Numbered from the stretch's first letter, positions 7,582 through 15,015 are shown. The stretch: DNA of 17,225 bases from CAYJLW01 sp964370965 (GCA_964370965.1 CAYJLW010000086.1:1-17225); one strand, 5' to 3'. The notes: generated by a model not told the origin, from the sequence alone. Numbers and translations are program-made.

Positions 7582-8561
7582 TGGGCGTGCGCATCCTCGG
7601 CCTCGGCCATGCCGAGGCATCCCGCGTGGTCACCAACGACGACCTCGCCGCCCTTCTCGACACGAGCGACGAGTGGATCCGCTCTCGCAGCGGCATCCGG
7701 GAGCGGCGGATCGCCGGCGCCGGCCAGAGCACCGCCACGCTCGCTGCCGACGCTGGCCGCAGGGCACTCAAGCACGCCGGCGTCGACGACGTCGACGTCA
7801 CGATCGTGGCCACTGTGACTCCCGAACAGCCCATCCCGGCGACAGGGGCGTTCGTGCAGGCCGAGCTCGACCTCGGCGGCGGCGCCTACGACCTGAACGC
7901 CGCCTGCGCCGGGTGGGTGTACGCACTCATCACGGCGTCCGGTCTCATCGAGGTGGAAGCCGCCCACCGGGTGCTGGTGATCGGGGCGGACACGATGTCG
8001 ACGATCACGGACCCGGAGGACCGCACGACCGCGGTCCTGTTCGGGGACGCCGCCGGCGCCGCTGTCCTCGAGGCCGTCCCGGGCCGGGGGGAGATCGTGG
8101 GCGCCGACCTGGGCTGTGACGGCCGCCTCGCCCACCTCTTGGAGGTCCCCGCGGGTGGCAGTCGTCGCCCCACCTCGGAGACGACGGTGGCCGCCCGGGG
8201 GCACTACCTGAAGATGGCCGGTCGCGAGGTGTTCCGGGCGGCGACACAGGCGATCGAGCGCACGTGCCGGGCGTCTCTCGCCACGGCCCGCCTGAGCTGT
8301 GCGGACGTCGACGTGTTCGTTCCCCACCAGGCGAACGAACGCATCGTGGCCTACGCGGGGGAGCGTCTCGGCATCCCCACCGCCCGCACGGTGATGAACA
8401 TCGAACGCTGCGGGAACACGTCCTCCGCGAGCGTCCCGGTTGCTCTCAGCGAGGCCTGGGAGGCGGGCCGGCTGCGACCCGGCGACCACGTCCTCGTCGC
8501 CGGCTTCGGTGCCGGCATGACGTGGGCGTCGGCCGTGCTGGAGTGGGGGCTGGCGGCGTGA
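7581..8561 (+). CDS. fabH: 3-oxoacyl-ACP synthase III (initiating condensing enzyme)
   Basis: This 326-residue KAS III joins acetyl-CoA (or a branched primer) to malonyl-ACP to start type II fatty acid synthesis. The catalytic triad is visible: Cys109 in NAACAGW, His249 in VPHQANERI and Asn279 in ERCGNTSSASVP. TSDEWIRSRSGIRERRI near the N-terminus is the family signature. The frame is open further upstream, but the ATG at 7581 gives the conserved start and overlaps the fabD stop by one base (TGATG). The lack of a good ribosome binding site there suggests translational coupling. The primer preference (straight or branched) cannot be read from the motifs. Confidence 0.96.
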   Translation: MGVRILGLGHAEASRVVTNDDLAALLDTSDEWIRSRSGIRERRIAGAGQSTATLAADAGRRALKHAGVDDVDVTIVATVTPEQPIPATGAFVQAELDLGGGAYDLNAACAGWVYALITASGLIEVEAAHRVLVIGADTMSTITDPEDRTTAVLFGDAAGAAVLEAVPGRGEIVGADLGCDGRLAHLLEVPAGGSRRPTSETTVAARGHYLKMAGREVFRAATQAIERTCRASLATARLSCADVDVFVPHQANERIVAYAGERLGIPTARTVMNIERCGNTSSASVPVALSEAWEAGRLRPGDHVLVAGFGAGMTWASAVLEWGLAA

Positions 8562-9277
8562 GCGGGCGCATCGTCCTCGTCACGGGAGCGTCCCGGGGGA
8601 TCGGCGAGGCGATCGCCATCCGTCTCGCCGAGGCCGGCCACCGGGTGGGCCTGAACTCCCGGTCGGGTTGCGAGGCCGTCGCCCGCAAGCTCGGAGGCGT
8701 CGACGCCCCGGGGGACGTGGCCACGCCAGTCGGGGTCGATGCCGCCTTCGTCGCCGTCGAGGACGGCTACGGCGGCCCCGTCGAGATCCTCGTGAACAAC
8801 GCCGGTATCGCGCGCGACGGGCTCCTCGTGCGCATGGCCGACGGCGCCTGGGACGACGTCCTCGCCACGAACCTCACGGCGGCGATGCGCACGTCCCGGC
8901 GGGCGCTGAAGGGCATGCTGCGAGGGCGCTGGGGGCGCATCGTGAACGTGGGCTCCGTCGCCGGCCTGTCCGGGAACGCCGGGCAGGTGAACTACTCGGC
9001 GGCCAAGGCCGGTCTCGTCGGCCTCACGAAGGCGCTCGCGCGCGAGGTGGCGTCCCGGCCGGTCACCGTGAACCTCGTGGCGCCCGGCTTCGTCGAGACC
9101 GACATGACCGCCGCCCTCCCGGCCGCGGTCCGGGAGGCAGCCGCCGGGCGCATCCCCGCCGGCCGCCTTGGGACGCCACCGGAGGTGGCCGCCGCCGTGG
9201 CCTTCCTCGTGTCCGAGGAGGCGTCGTACGTCACGGGGGCCGTGCTCCCGGTGGACGGCGGTCTCGGCGGCTGCTGA
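8558..9277 (+). CDS. fabG: 3-oxoacyl-ACP reductase
   Basis: This 239-residue classical SDR reduces 3-oxoacyl-ACP with NADPH. Motifs are TGASRGIG (9-16), Arg35 in NSRS (fits NADPH use), NNAG (80-83), Asn105, Ser133 in NVGSVAG, Tyr146 and Lys150 in YSAAK, and APGFVETDM. The Ser-to-Tyr spacing of 13 matches FabG. The length is close to the 240-250 typical of FabG. The GTG at 8558 overlaps the fabH stop by four bases (GTGA), so translation is probably coupled. The position between fabH and acpP supports the role in fatty acid synthesis rather than another SDR function. The acpP gene follows after 65 bases. Confidence 0.95.
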   Translation: MSGRIVLVTGASRGIGEAIAIRLAEAGHRVGLNSRSGCEAVARKLGGVDAPGDVATPVGVDAAFVAVEDGYGGPVEILVNNAGIARDGLLVRMADGAWDDVLATNLTAAMRTSRRALKGMLRGRWGRIVNVGSVAGLSGNAGQVNYSAAKAGLVGLTKALAREVASRPVTVNLVAPGFVETDMTAALPAAVREAAAGRIPAGRLGTPPEVAAAVAFLVSEEASYVTGAVLPVDGGLGGC

Positions 9278-9342
9278 CGTTGGGGCCACGAAGAGAGATG
9301 GGCGGGACCGGAGTCCCCCCGAACCAGAAGAAGGGACCGGAC

Positions 9343-9591
9343 ATGGACCGAGCAGCGCTGCTGGAGAAGGTCAGGGGCCTCGCCGTGGAGACCCTGGAGG
9401 TCGACGGGAACCTCGTCACCGAGACCGCCGGCTTCGCGGACGACCTGGAGGCGGACAGCCTCGACCTCGTCGAGCTCGTGATGGCGATCGAGGAGTCCTT
9501 CGAGATCGTGATCCCGGAGGAGGACCTCGAGGGCGTGAAGACCGTCGGTGACGCCCTCGACCTCATCCAGGGGAAGCTCGCCGTCGCGTGA
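9343..9591 (+). CDS. acpP: Acyl carrier protein
   Basis: This 82-residue acidic carrier protein holds growing acyl chains on a phosphopantetheine arm. The attachment site is Ser39 in LEADSLDLVELVM, the classic DSLD motif, followed by the acidic helix II that partner enzymes recognise. The gene is the only one in the operon with its own leader. Sixty-five bases separate it from fabG, with a small hairpin (GGGAC 9304-9308 / GTCCC 9313-9317) and a purine-rich AAGAAGGGA binding site before the ATG at 9343. This may let the cell translate ACP independently, which fits the known need for excess ACP. Its stop overlaps the fabF start by four bases. Confidence 0.97.
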   Translation: MDRAALLEKVRGLAVETLEVDGNLVTETAGFADDLEADSLDLVELVMAIEESFEIVIPEEDLEGVKTVGDALDLIQGKLAVA

Positions 9592-10784
9592 GCGACTTCC
9601 GCGTGGCCGTCACCGGCGTGGGCTTCGCCTGCCCGGCGGGGACCGGGAGCGAAGACGTCTTCGATCGGCTGGTCGCCGGCGTCGATGCCGTGGCCCACGA
9701 GTTCGAGGGCTTCCCCGTCGGGCGGGCGGACGTCGACGTCGCCGCGGTGATGGGCGGGGCGAAGGCCGCCCGGCGTACCGACCGGGTGACGCATCTCGGC
9801 GTGGCGGCGGCGCAAGCGGCGGTCGCCCACGCCGGCCTCGACCCTGAGGCGACGGCGCCGAATCGGGTGGGCGTCGTCATGGGGACAGGCATCGGCGGCA
9901 TCTCGACGCTGCTGGAGCAGGATGCCCTGAGGCGGGACAGGGGGCCCGAGCGCGTGTCGCCGTTCTTCGTCCCGATGTTCATGCCGAACGCCACCGCGGC
10001 ACAGATCTCCCTGCGCTACGGCTTCGGGGGTCCCAACACCACTGTGACGACGGCGTGCGCCGCCGGCGCTCACGCCATTGGGGACGCGGCGCTCGCCATC
10101 CGCTGTGGCCACGCCGACGTCATGCTCGCCGGGGGCGCCGAGGCGTGCATCCTGCCCGTCACCGTCGCCGGCTTCTCGAACATCAGGGCGCTGAGCCGGC
10201 GGGGGAGTCGGCCCTTCGACGCCCGCCGAGACGGCTTCGTCCTCGCCGAGGGTGCCGCCGTTGTCGTCCTCGAGGAGTCCCAGCACGCCCGGGCCCGGGG
10301 TGCCCGGGTGCTCTGCGAGCTCGCCGGGTACGGCCGCAGCTCCGACGCCCACCACGTCACCGCTCCCCGGCCCGATGGCGCCGGGGCCGTGAGGGCGATG
10401 GAGATGGCCCTTTCCGATGCCCGCCTGACGGCCGCCGACGTCGGATACGTGAACGCCCACGGGACGTCCACGCCTCTGAACGACGCGGCCGAGGCGGCGG
10501 CGATCCAGCTCGTATTCGGACAGGACACGCCGCCGGTGTCCTCCACGAAGTCCATGGTGGGCCACCTCATCGGCGCCGCCGGTGCCCTCGAGGCGGCTGT
10601 CACGGCCATGGCCCTCGCCCGCGAGGTACTCCCGCCCACCATCAACCACGTCGAGGCCGATCCCGAGAACGGCCTCGACGTCGTCCCGAACGAGGCGCGG
10701 GAGGCCAAGGGGTTGGAGGCGGCGCTTTCCAACTCCTTCGGTTTCGGCGGCCACAACGCCGTCCTGGCGTTCCGGCGATCGTGA
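9588..10784 (+). CDS. fabF: 3-oxoacyl-ACP synthase II (elongating condensing enzyme)
   Basis: This 398-residue KAS I/II enzyme extends acyl-ACP by two carbons using malonyl-ACP. The Cys-His-His set is clear: Cys157 in TTACAAGAHA, His291 in NAHGTSTPLND and His326 in KSMVGHLIGAAG, with Lys321 beside it. FGFGGHNA near the C-terminus is the usual end motif. The length is slightly shorter than the roughly 410 common in the family. The start is GTG at 9588, overlapping the acpP stop as GTGA. It is the only elongating synthase in the operon, so it probably serves all chain lengths unless other copies exist elsewhere. Confidence 0.96.
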   Translation: MSDFRVAVTGVGFACPAGTGSEDVFDRLVAGVDAVAHEFEGFPVGRADVDVAAVMGGAKAARRTDRVTHLGVAAAQAAVAHAGLDPEATAPNRVGVVMGTGIGGISTLLEQDALRRDRGPERVSPFFVPMFMPNATAAQISLRYGFGGPNTTVTTACAAGAHAIGDAALAIRCGHADVMLAGGAEACILPVTVAGFSNIRALSRRGSRPFDARRDGFVLAEGAAVVVLEESQHARARGARVLCELAGYGRSSDAHHVTAPRPDGAGAVRAMEMALSDARLTAADVGYVNAHGTSTPLNDAAEAAAIQLVFGQDTPPVSSTKSMVGHLIGAAGALEAAVTAMALAREVLPPTINHVEADPENGLDVVPNEAREAKGLEAALSNSFGFGGHNAVLAFRRS

Positions 10785-11239
10785 CTTTGGCGTCGCGGGC
10801 TCCGGGGACCACCGCCGACCCAACGGTCTGGCTGGCGCACCGGCCTCCGTTCCTGCTCGTGGACACCGTGGAGGTCGTGGAGGCAGGTCGGCGGGCCACC
10901 GGGCTCTGGACGCCGGGGGAGGAACGCTTCGCCGGCCACTTCCCGGGCCGCCCCCTGCTGGCCGGCGTCCTCCAGGTGGAGGCCATCGCCCAGGTGGGGG
11001 CCTGCGCCCTCCTCGCAGGAGCGGCCGGTGAGACCGGCCACCTCCCCGTGTTCAGGGGTCTGGAACGGGTGCGCTGGCGCCGCCAGGTCGTCCCCGGCGA
11101 CACGCTCGAGATGGACGTGGAGCTCGACGCCTTCCGCCACGGTCTGGGCAGGGGCCGGGGCCGGGCGTGCGTGGGGGGGGCGGCGGCTTGTGAGGCCCGG
11201 CTCCTGTTCGCTCTGCTACCGCCAGGGGAGGGCGCCTGA
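10781..11239 (+). CDS. fabZ: 3-hydroxyacyl-ACP dehydratase, hotdog fold
   Basis: This 152-residue hotdog-fold enzyme removes water from 3-hydroxyacyl-ACP. HRPPFLLVDTV (20-30) and GHFPGRPLLAGVLQVEAIAQ (52-71), containing catalytic His53 and Glu67, are the FabZ signature. The Ala-Gly at 61-62 stands where FabZ usually has Pro-Gly. Residues 89-115 carry the FRGLERVRWRRQVVPGDTL strand region. The C-terminus from about 118 is Gly/Arg/Ala-rich and weakly conserved. The GTG at 10781 overlaps fabF by four bases (GTGA); the longer open frame upstream is only an extension inside fabF. The stop shares one base with the fabI start. Confidence 0.93.
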   Translation: MTLASRAPGTTADPTVWLAHRPPFLLVDTVEVVEAGRRATGLWTPGEERFAGHFPGRPLLAGVLQVEAIAQVGACALLAGAAGETGHLPVFRGLERVRWRRQVVPGDTLEMDVELDAFRHGLGRGRGRACVGGAAACEARLLFALLPPGEGA

Positions 11240-12003
11240 TGCTGCTGGCCGGTCGCCGCCTGCTCCTCACGGGTGTCCTGACGGAGAGTTCCATCGCCTT
11301 CGCCGTGGCCTGCCGCGCCCAGGAGCAGGGAGCGGACCTCGTCCTCACCGGGGCCGGTCGGGGCCGCTCGCTCACCGAGCGCACGGCCCGGCGCCTCCCG
11401 TCGCCGCCCCCGGTGCTGGAGATGGACGTGAACGACCCGGCGCAGGTCGATGCCGTGCGTGCCGATCTCGAAGGCCGCTGGGGCGGGGTGGACGGTGTCC
11501 TGCACGCCGTCGGCTTCGCCCCCGGGGACTGCCTCGGCGGCGGCTTCCTCGACGCTCCCTGGGAGAGTGTCGCCGTGGCCCTGCAGACGAGCGCGTACTC
11601 CCTGGCGGCCGTGGCCCGGGGGCTCCTGCCGCTCCTCGGCGACGGGGCCTCGGTGGTCGCCCTCGACTTCGACGCCCGGGTCGCCTGGCCGGCCTACGAC
11701 TGGATGGGTGTTGCGAAGGCTGCCCTCGAGTCGATCACCCGCTACCTCGCCCGGGACCTCGGCCCTCGCGGGGTGCGGGTGAACGCCCTCGCCGCCGGAC
11801 CCCTGCGCACGATGGCGGCGAAGTCCATCCCGGGCTTCGAGCGATTCGAGAACGCCTGGGCCGGGCGCGCCCCTCTGGGCTGGGACGTGAACGACCCGGA
11901 CCCGGTTGCCCGCATGGCCTGCGTCCTCCTCTCGGAGTGGTCCCGTGGCGTCACCGGCGAGCTCGTCCACGTCGACGGCGGCTACCACGCCCTCGGGGCG
12001 TGA
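11239..12003 (+). CDS. fabI: Enoyl-ACP reductase, InhA-like FabI
   Basis: This 254-residue enzyme makes the last, NADH-dependent reduction of the elongation cycle. The glycine-rich segment TGVLTESSIAF (11-21), VLHAVGFAP (87-95) and PAYDWMGVAK with catalytic Tyr153 and Lys160 (six residues apart, the FabI pattern) are all visible. AGPLRTMAAKSIPGF forms the substrate loop. The similarity is closest to mycobacterial InhA, judged by SSIAF, AQEQGA, SAY, PAYxWM, ALES, RAPxGW and DGGYH. Ala90 takes the place of InhA Ser94. The ATG at 11239 overlaps the fabZ stop by one base. It is the last gene of the operon; tRNA-Cys starts 30 bases later. Confidence 0.94.
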   Translation: MLLAGRRLLLTGVLTESSIAFAVACRAQEQGADLVLTGAGRGRSLTERTARRLPSPPPVLEMDVNDPAQVDAVRADLEGRWGGVDGVLHAVGFAPGDCLGGGFLDAPWESVAVALQTSAYSLAAVARGLLPLLGDGASVVALDFDARVAWPAYDWMGVAKAALESITRYLARDLGPRGVRVNALAAGPLRTMAAKSIPGFERFENAWAGRAPLGWDVNDPDPVARMACVLLSEWSRGVTGELVHVDGGYHALGA

Positions 12004-12016
12004 AGGGCCCCTGCAC

Positions 12017-12022
12017 TACAAT
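12017..12022 (+). promoter_or_regulatory. Likely -10 box of tRNA-Cys
   Basis: TACAAT differs from the TATAAT consensus by one base and ends 11 bases before the mature tRNA. It lies just after the fabI stop, so tRNA-Cys may have its own promoter as well as fab read-through. No good -35 box is seen. Confidence 0.5.
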
Positions 12023-12032
12023 CCCGTGTCCC

Positions 12033-12107
12033 GGCGGCGTAGCCGAGTGGCTCAGGCAGAGGTCTGCAAAACCTTTTACGGCGGTTCGATTCCGCCCGCC
12101 GCCTCCA
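12033..12107 (+). tRNA. tRNA-Cys (anticodon GCA), CCA encoded
   Basis: The acceptor arms GGCGGCG (12033-12039) and CGCCGCC (12097-12103) pair perfectly. The D-arm holds AGCCGAGTGGCTCAGGC. The anticodon stem GAGGT/ACCTT closes the loop CTGCAAA, giving anticodon GCA, and the T-arm is GGCGGTTCGATTCCGCC. The discriminator is T12104, the base required by cysteinyl-tRNA synthetase, and CCA is encoded at 12105-12107. Confidence 0.96.
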
Positions 12108-12183
12108 GGTTCTCCGTTGCGTGCGGACGACAGAGGCCAACTGCGTCCCACAGATGCGTCCGTAACCGCACCGAGCCCTCTGG

Positions 12184-13995
12184 CTACTTGGGTGGGGGGA
12201 GGATGGCGCAGTTCTGCACCTGGTAGGCAAGGAGCTGCTTCTGGGTCTCGACAAGGCCGGCGGGGCCAGCCTTGACGGCGGCGAGGTCGTAGCCGGCGGC
12301 TTGGAACTCGTGCAGGGCGCGGAGCTCGTTCTGCTGGGCGGCGAGGATCTCCCGGGGCGTGACGTCGAGGAGATCCTGTTCGTGGGCGAGGGTTTCCTCC
12401 GTGATGCCCCGCAGCATCTCCAGCGTCAGCTTGTCGGGGGGCAGGTATCGGGGTGGGTTGCCCACGAGGTAGCCGTACTTGCGGTTCACCCGGATGACCT
12501 CGGCGCACCACGCCTCCCTGGAGGGCTTCTTCTTCTTGCGCGCCTTGCAGTACTGGCTCAGAGACTGGCCGGCGATCGTGGCCGTGGCGGCCTTCGAGCC
12601 CCCCGTCGTCCCCATCTGCAGCGGACTCCGCGCCGGGGTGAGCGGCGGGCCGCCTTCGTCGGGGCAGGCGCACTTGGCGTCCTTGCGGGTGCAGAGCGCC
12701 ACCTCGATGCCCAGTTGGGCGACGACGTCGAGAGCGCCCTCGTCGCGGATCCGGGCGTACCCGTCGGTGCCGACCAGCGTGACCTCCGCCGACGAATCGA
12801 TCTCGGAGAGTTCGTTCGCGAATGCGTCGGTGCTCACCTTGGCGGACTTCCCCTCGGCGACGTCGAGGACCTGGACGGGCCCCCGCACGCCAGGCCCCGG
12901 AATGCCCGGCCCGGACGTGTCCCAGGCAGCCCCCCAGGCCTGGCGGCGGAAGATGCCCGACGGCCAAGACGTGAGGAACGGGTCACGGGCGGCGGACGTG
13001 GCGATCTGGAAGGCGGTGGCGTTCCCGCCGGCGGTGAGCATGGGGACCAGCACCTTCCAGGGGTCGTTGCCGGTCTCGGCCAGGTGCGAGTAGAAGCCGA
13101 TGGCGTCGTAGTCGCGCTTCGTGAGGGGAGTGCGGGGAGTGAGGAGGTAGGCCTTCCACCAGTCCTCGGCGTACTGGCCAGTGTCGGGGCCGGCGACCTC
13201 CTCGCCCACCCAAGCCGCCTGGCCCTCGACGATCCAGGGCGAGGCGGTCAGAGTGTCGTCGCCGTCCTGCACCGTGGGGAAGAGGTCGCTCTGGAGGCAG
13301 TGGAACGCCTCGTGGGCCATGGCGACGTCGACGTCCGTGGGGGAGAGCTTGGGGAGCCGCGGCGTGACGTGGATCTCGCATTCGGTGACGTGGCCCTGCT
13401 TCGGGCCCAGCGCGTACGTGTAGGCGTCGCCGTCGCCCACCTGCTTCTGGTCCATCACGACCCTCGTGGGGATGTCGAGCGTGTGCGGCGGGACGAGCTT
13501 GGCTCCGATCGCCGCCAGGTACGTGTCCAGGCGGGCCCGGTACGGCCCGGCCCCCGGCGAGTCGCCCACGGCGATGCGCCGGACGGTGCCCGAGCTCGCC
13601 GCGAGCTTGTGGTTCGGGCCTGTGCCCGAGACCGGGGCGGCGAAGGGGTCCCGGCCGAGACGGTCGGTGACGGCCTTGCGCTGTGAGGCACTGAGATCGT
13701 CCCAATGGCCGAAGAGCCAGCGGATCGACCCGGACCCGGAGAGAAGAGGCGTGCGGCGCCCAGAAGGGATCTTGACGCCAGGCAGGGGCATGACCGCCAG
13801 GGAGAAGGCGCGCAGAGCCGTGGTCTTGTCCACCAGACCGTCGTCGGCGATTCCCGCGACGACGCGCGACCAGGCGGTGGGCGCCTTCTTCGACCCCTTG
13901 GCAGCCTGGTCGCCCTCGCCTCCGGTGCAACCGCCGAGAGCGAGGCTCGCGGCGGTAACGAGCGTCACCGCCCGGCGAAGCGTGAGCCCGCGCAC
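12184..13995 (-). CDS. Predicted secreted lipoprotein with HEAFH zinc-metallopeptidase motif
   Basis: This 603-residue protein has an Arg-containing N-terminus, a hydrophobic segment (about 9-22) and a lipobox LGGC with Cys23, so it is probably a lipid-anchored extracellular protein. Residues 225-234 contain HEAFH (His228, Glu229, His232), the HExxH zinc site, followed by SPWIVEGQAAW with Glu257. The HExxH plus downstream EGxAxW arrangement is that of gluzincin peptidases. I do not recognise a named family. The C-terminal part has a Lys-rich patch (RKKKK near 489) and a helical region with several cysteines (for example in DAKCACPDEGG), perhaps forming disulfides outside the cell. The GTG at 13995 begins on the base after the stop of the upstream 192-residue gene, so the pair is probably one operon. 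Proteolysis is inferred from motifs only. Confidence 0.75.
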   Translation of the reverse strand: MRGLTLRRAVTLVTAASLALGGCTGGEGDQAAKGSKKAPTAWSRVVAGIADDGLVDKTTALRAFSLAVMPLPGVKIPSGRRTPLLSGSGSIRWLFGHWDDLSASQRKAVTDRLGRDPFAAPVSGTGPNHKLAASSGTVRRIAVGDSPGAGPYRARLDTYLAAIGAKLVPPHTLDIPTRVVMDQKQVGDGDAYTYALGPKQGHVTECEIHVTPRLPKLSPTDVDVAMAHEAFHCLQSDLFPTVQDGDDTLTASPWIVEGQAAWVGEEVAGPDTGQYAEDWWKAYLLTPRTPLTKRDYDAIGFYSHLAETGNDPWKVLVPMLTAGGNATAFQIATSAARDPFLTSWPSGIFRRQAWGAAWDTSGPGIPGPGVRGPVQVLDVAEGKSAKVSTDAFANELSEIDSSAEVTLVGTDGYARIRDEGALDVVAQLGIEVALCTRKDAKCACPDEGGPPLTPARSPLQMGTTGGSKAATATIAGQSLSQYCKARKKKKPSREAWCAEVIRVNRKYGYLVGNPPRYLPPDKLTLEMLRGITEETLAHEQDLLDVTPREILAAQQNELRALHEFQAAGYDLAAVKAGPAGLVETQKQLLAYQVQNCAILPPPK

Positions 13996-14574
13996 CTACT
14001 CCTCGGGCCAGTCGTAGACGTGGCGCAGAATGCCCTCGCACGCCCGCGTCATGTCGATGCCCGGCGTGTGCGCCTCGGCGGAGAAGCACGAGTCCGCCAC
14101 CCAGGCGAAGAACCAGAAGTGCGAGTCGCCGTCGGCCGCCACGACTGTGTAGTCGCCGAAAGTGGACACGGGGGAGTGGCGCTCGTGTGCGGCGGCCCGT
14201 TCGTCGATCCAGGCGTCTGGCCGGCCCCCGTAGCGGCCGATGACGTCCTCGTCGACGGAGTGGACCTCGAAGCGGAAGCTGCCCCGGGCATCGGTGCCCG
14301 TGAAGGCGACGCCGAAGGTCTCAGCGGTCCGCACCGGGGTTCCCGGCCCCACCGGCACGCCCGTGATCGCGGTCATGTCCGCTGGGGCCATCCAGCGCAC
14401 CGGATCGGAGAGGTCACCTCCCCCGGATACCTGGGCGGAGGTCGACGGGGGCGGCGGTGGGGCCGTGTTGCGGATGTCGTCGGCGGCCGCACGCACCTTG
14501 TCTGCCACGCCGGACTGCTCGACCTGGTCCTTGATCGAAGCGGCCGTCTTCTTGATGTTGTCGAGGAAGCCCAT
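13996..14574 (-). CDS. Protein of unknown function upstream of the lipoprotein peptidase
   Basis: This 192-residue protein is not recognised. The ATG at 14574 is preceded by AAGGGG. Residues 1-35 form a charged, probably amphipathic helix (MGFLDNIKKTAASIKDQ), then a short run of five prolines (about 39-43), then a compact domain from about 55 to 192 rich in Trp/Phe (HFWFFAWVADSCF) with three acidic residues near the end. There is no signal peptide or membrane segment. Its stop is directly followed by the GTG of the peptidase gene, so both are probably made together. The compact domain may bind a ligand or the partner protein; this is inference. The promoter is probably in the 115-base divergent gap, where CATGAT (14613 down to 14608) is a possible -10. 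Confidence 0.75.
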   Translation of the reverse strand: MGFLDNIKKTAASIKDQVEQSGVADKVRAAADDIRNTAPPPPPSTSAQVSGGGDLSDPVRWMAPADMTAITGVPVGPGTPVRTAETFGVAFTGTDARGSFRFEVHSVDEDVIGRYGGRPDAWIDERAAAHERHSPVSTFGDYTVVAADGDSHFWFFAWVADSCFSAEAHTPGIDMTRACEGILRHVYDWPEE

Positions 14575-14607
14575 GCCTACCCCTTGTGCGCCGGCGACTC
14601 AGGGGAC

Positions 14608-14613
14608 ATCATG
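14608..14613 (-). promoter_or_regulatory. Possible -10 box of the unknown-protein/peptidase operon
   Basis: Read on the minus strand this is CATGAT, inside the near-palindrome GACATCATGTC (14605-14615). It lies about 33 bases upstream of the ATG at 14574. No convincing -35 box is seen. Confidence 0.25.
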
Positions 14614-14651
14614 TCAGACTGGTGCGGGCGGCGCATGGGGCGCCGGCTGGC

Positions 14652-14670
14652 CGCGGGGCTGCGCCCCGCG
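14652..14670 (+). promoter_or_regulatory. GC hairpin just before the ribosome binding site of the small membrane protein
   Basis: CGCGGGGC (14652-14659) and GCCCCGCG (14663-14670) form a perfect 8-bp stem with a 3-base loop. GGAGG at 14676-14680 follows closely. In RNA this could hinder ribosome entry or pause transcription. Confidence 0.5.
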
Positions 14671-14689
14671 CGGACGGAGGTGGCAGGCA

Positions 14690-15013
14690 GTGGCGGGGCT
14701 CGCTCTCGGCTTCCTCGGCGCCTTCCTCTTGGTGGGCCTCGGCGTACGCGGCTGGCTGTTCCGCCGGCGCACCGGCTACAGCGTCGCCCGTGGCCTCCAG
14801 GTGCGACGCCGCTTCGGCTCCGTGGGGTTGCCGAACGCGCTCGCTCTGGCCTCGGTGCCGCTCGTCGTGATCGGCCTTGAGCTGCAAGTGCGCAAGTGGG
14901 AAGAGCCGTACCTCCTCAGGGTCGGGGGCGACGAGTGGGTGGCGTACGCGTCCCGCGTGGGCCGGTTCCTGCCCCGTCTCGGCCGCGTCAGCGACGCGCT
15001 CCGTGACGCGTGA
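14690..15013 (+). CDS. Short membrane protein, apparently an internally deleted isoprenylcysteine methyltransferase-family protein
   Basis: This 107-residue protein starts at GTG 14690, set by GGAGG nine bases upstream. Two membrane segments are visible (about 2-24 and 47-66). The N-terminal part, GVRGWLFRRRTGYS (18-31), resembles the start of bacterial isoprenylcysteine carboxyl methyltransferase-like proteins. The C-terminal part, LPNALALAS... ELQVRKWEEPYLLR and YASRVGRFLP (48-95), resembles their end, including the Glu-Glu motif. Family members I know of are about 190-200 residues, and the middle, with several helices and the R-N/H-P motif that forms the S-adenosylmethionine and active site, is absent. 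The frame is intact, so this looks like an in-frame internal deletion between about residues 31 and 47. It is probably catalytically dead, though it could be a functional mini-protein. The comparison is from memory, not a search. Confidence 0.65.
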   Translation: MAGLALGFLGAFLLVGLGVRGWLFRRRTGYSVARGLQVRRRFGSVGLPNALALASVPLVVIGLELQVRKWEEPYLLRVGGDEWVAYASRVGRFLPRLGRVSDALRDA

Positions 15014-15015
15014 GG

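Noticed and set aside
11982..12254. Minus-strand open frame covering tRNA-Cys with an ESNRRKRF stretch
   Set aside because: Same artefact: antisense translation of the tRNA gene.
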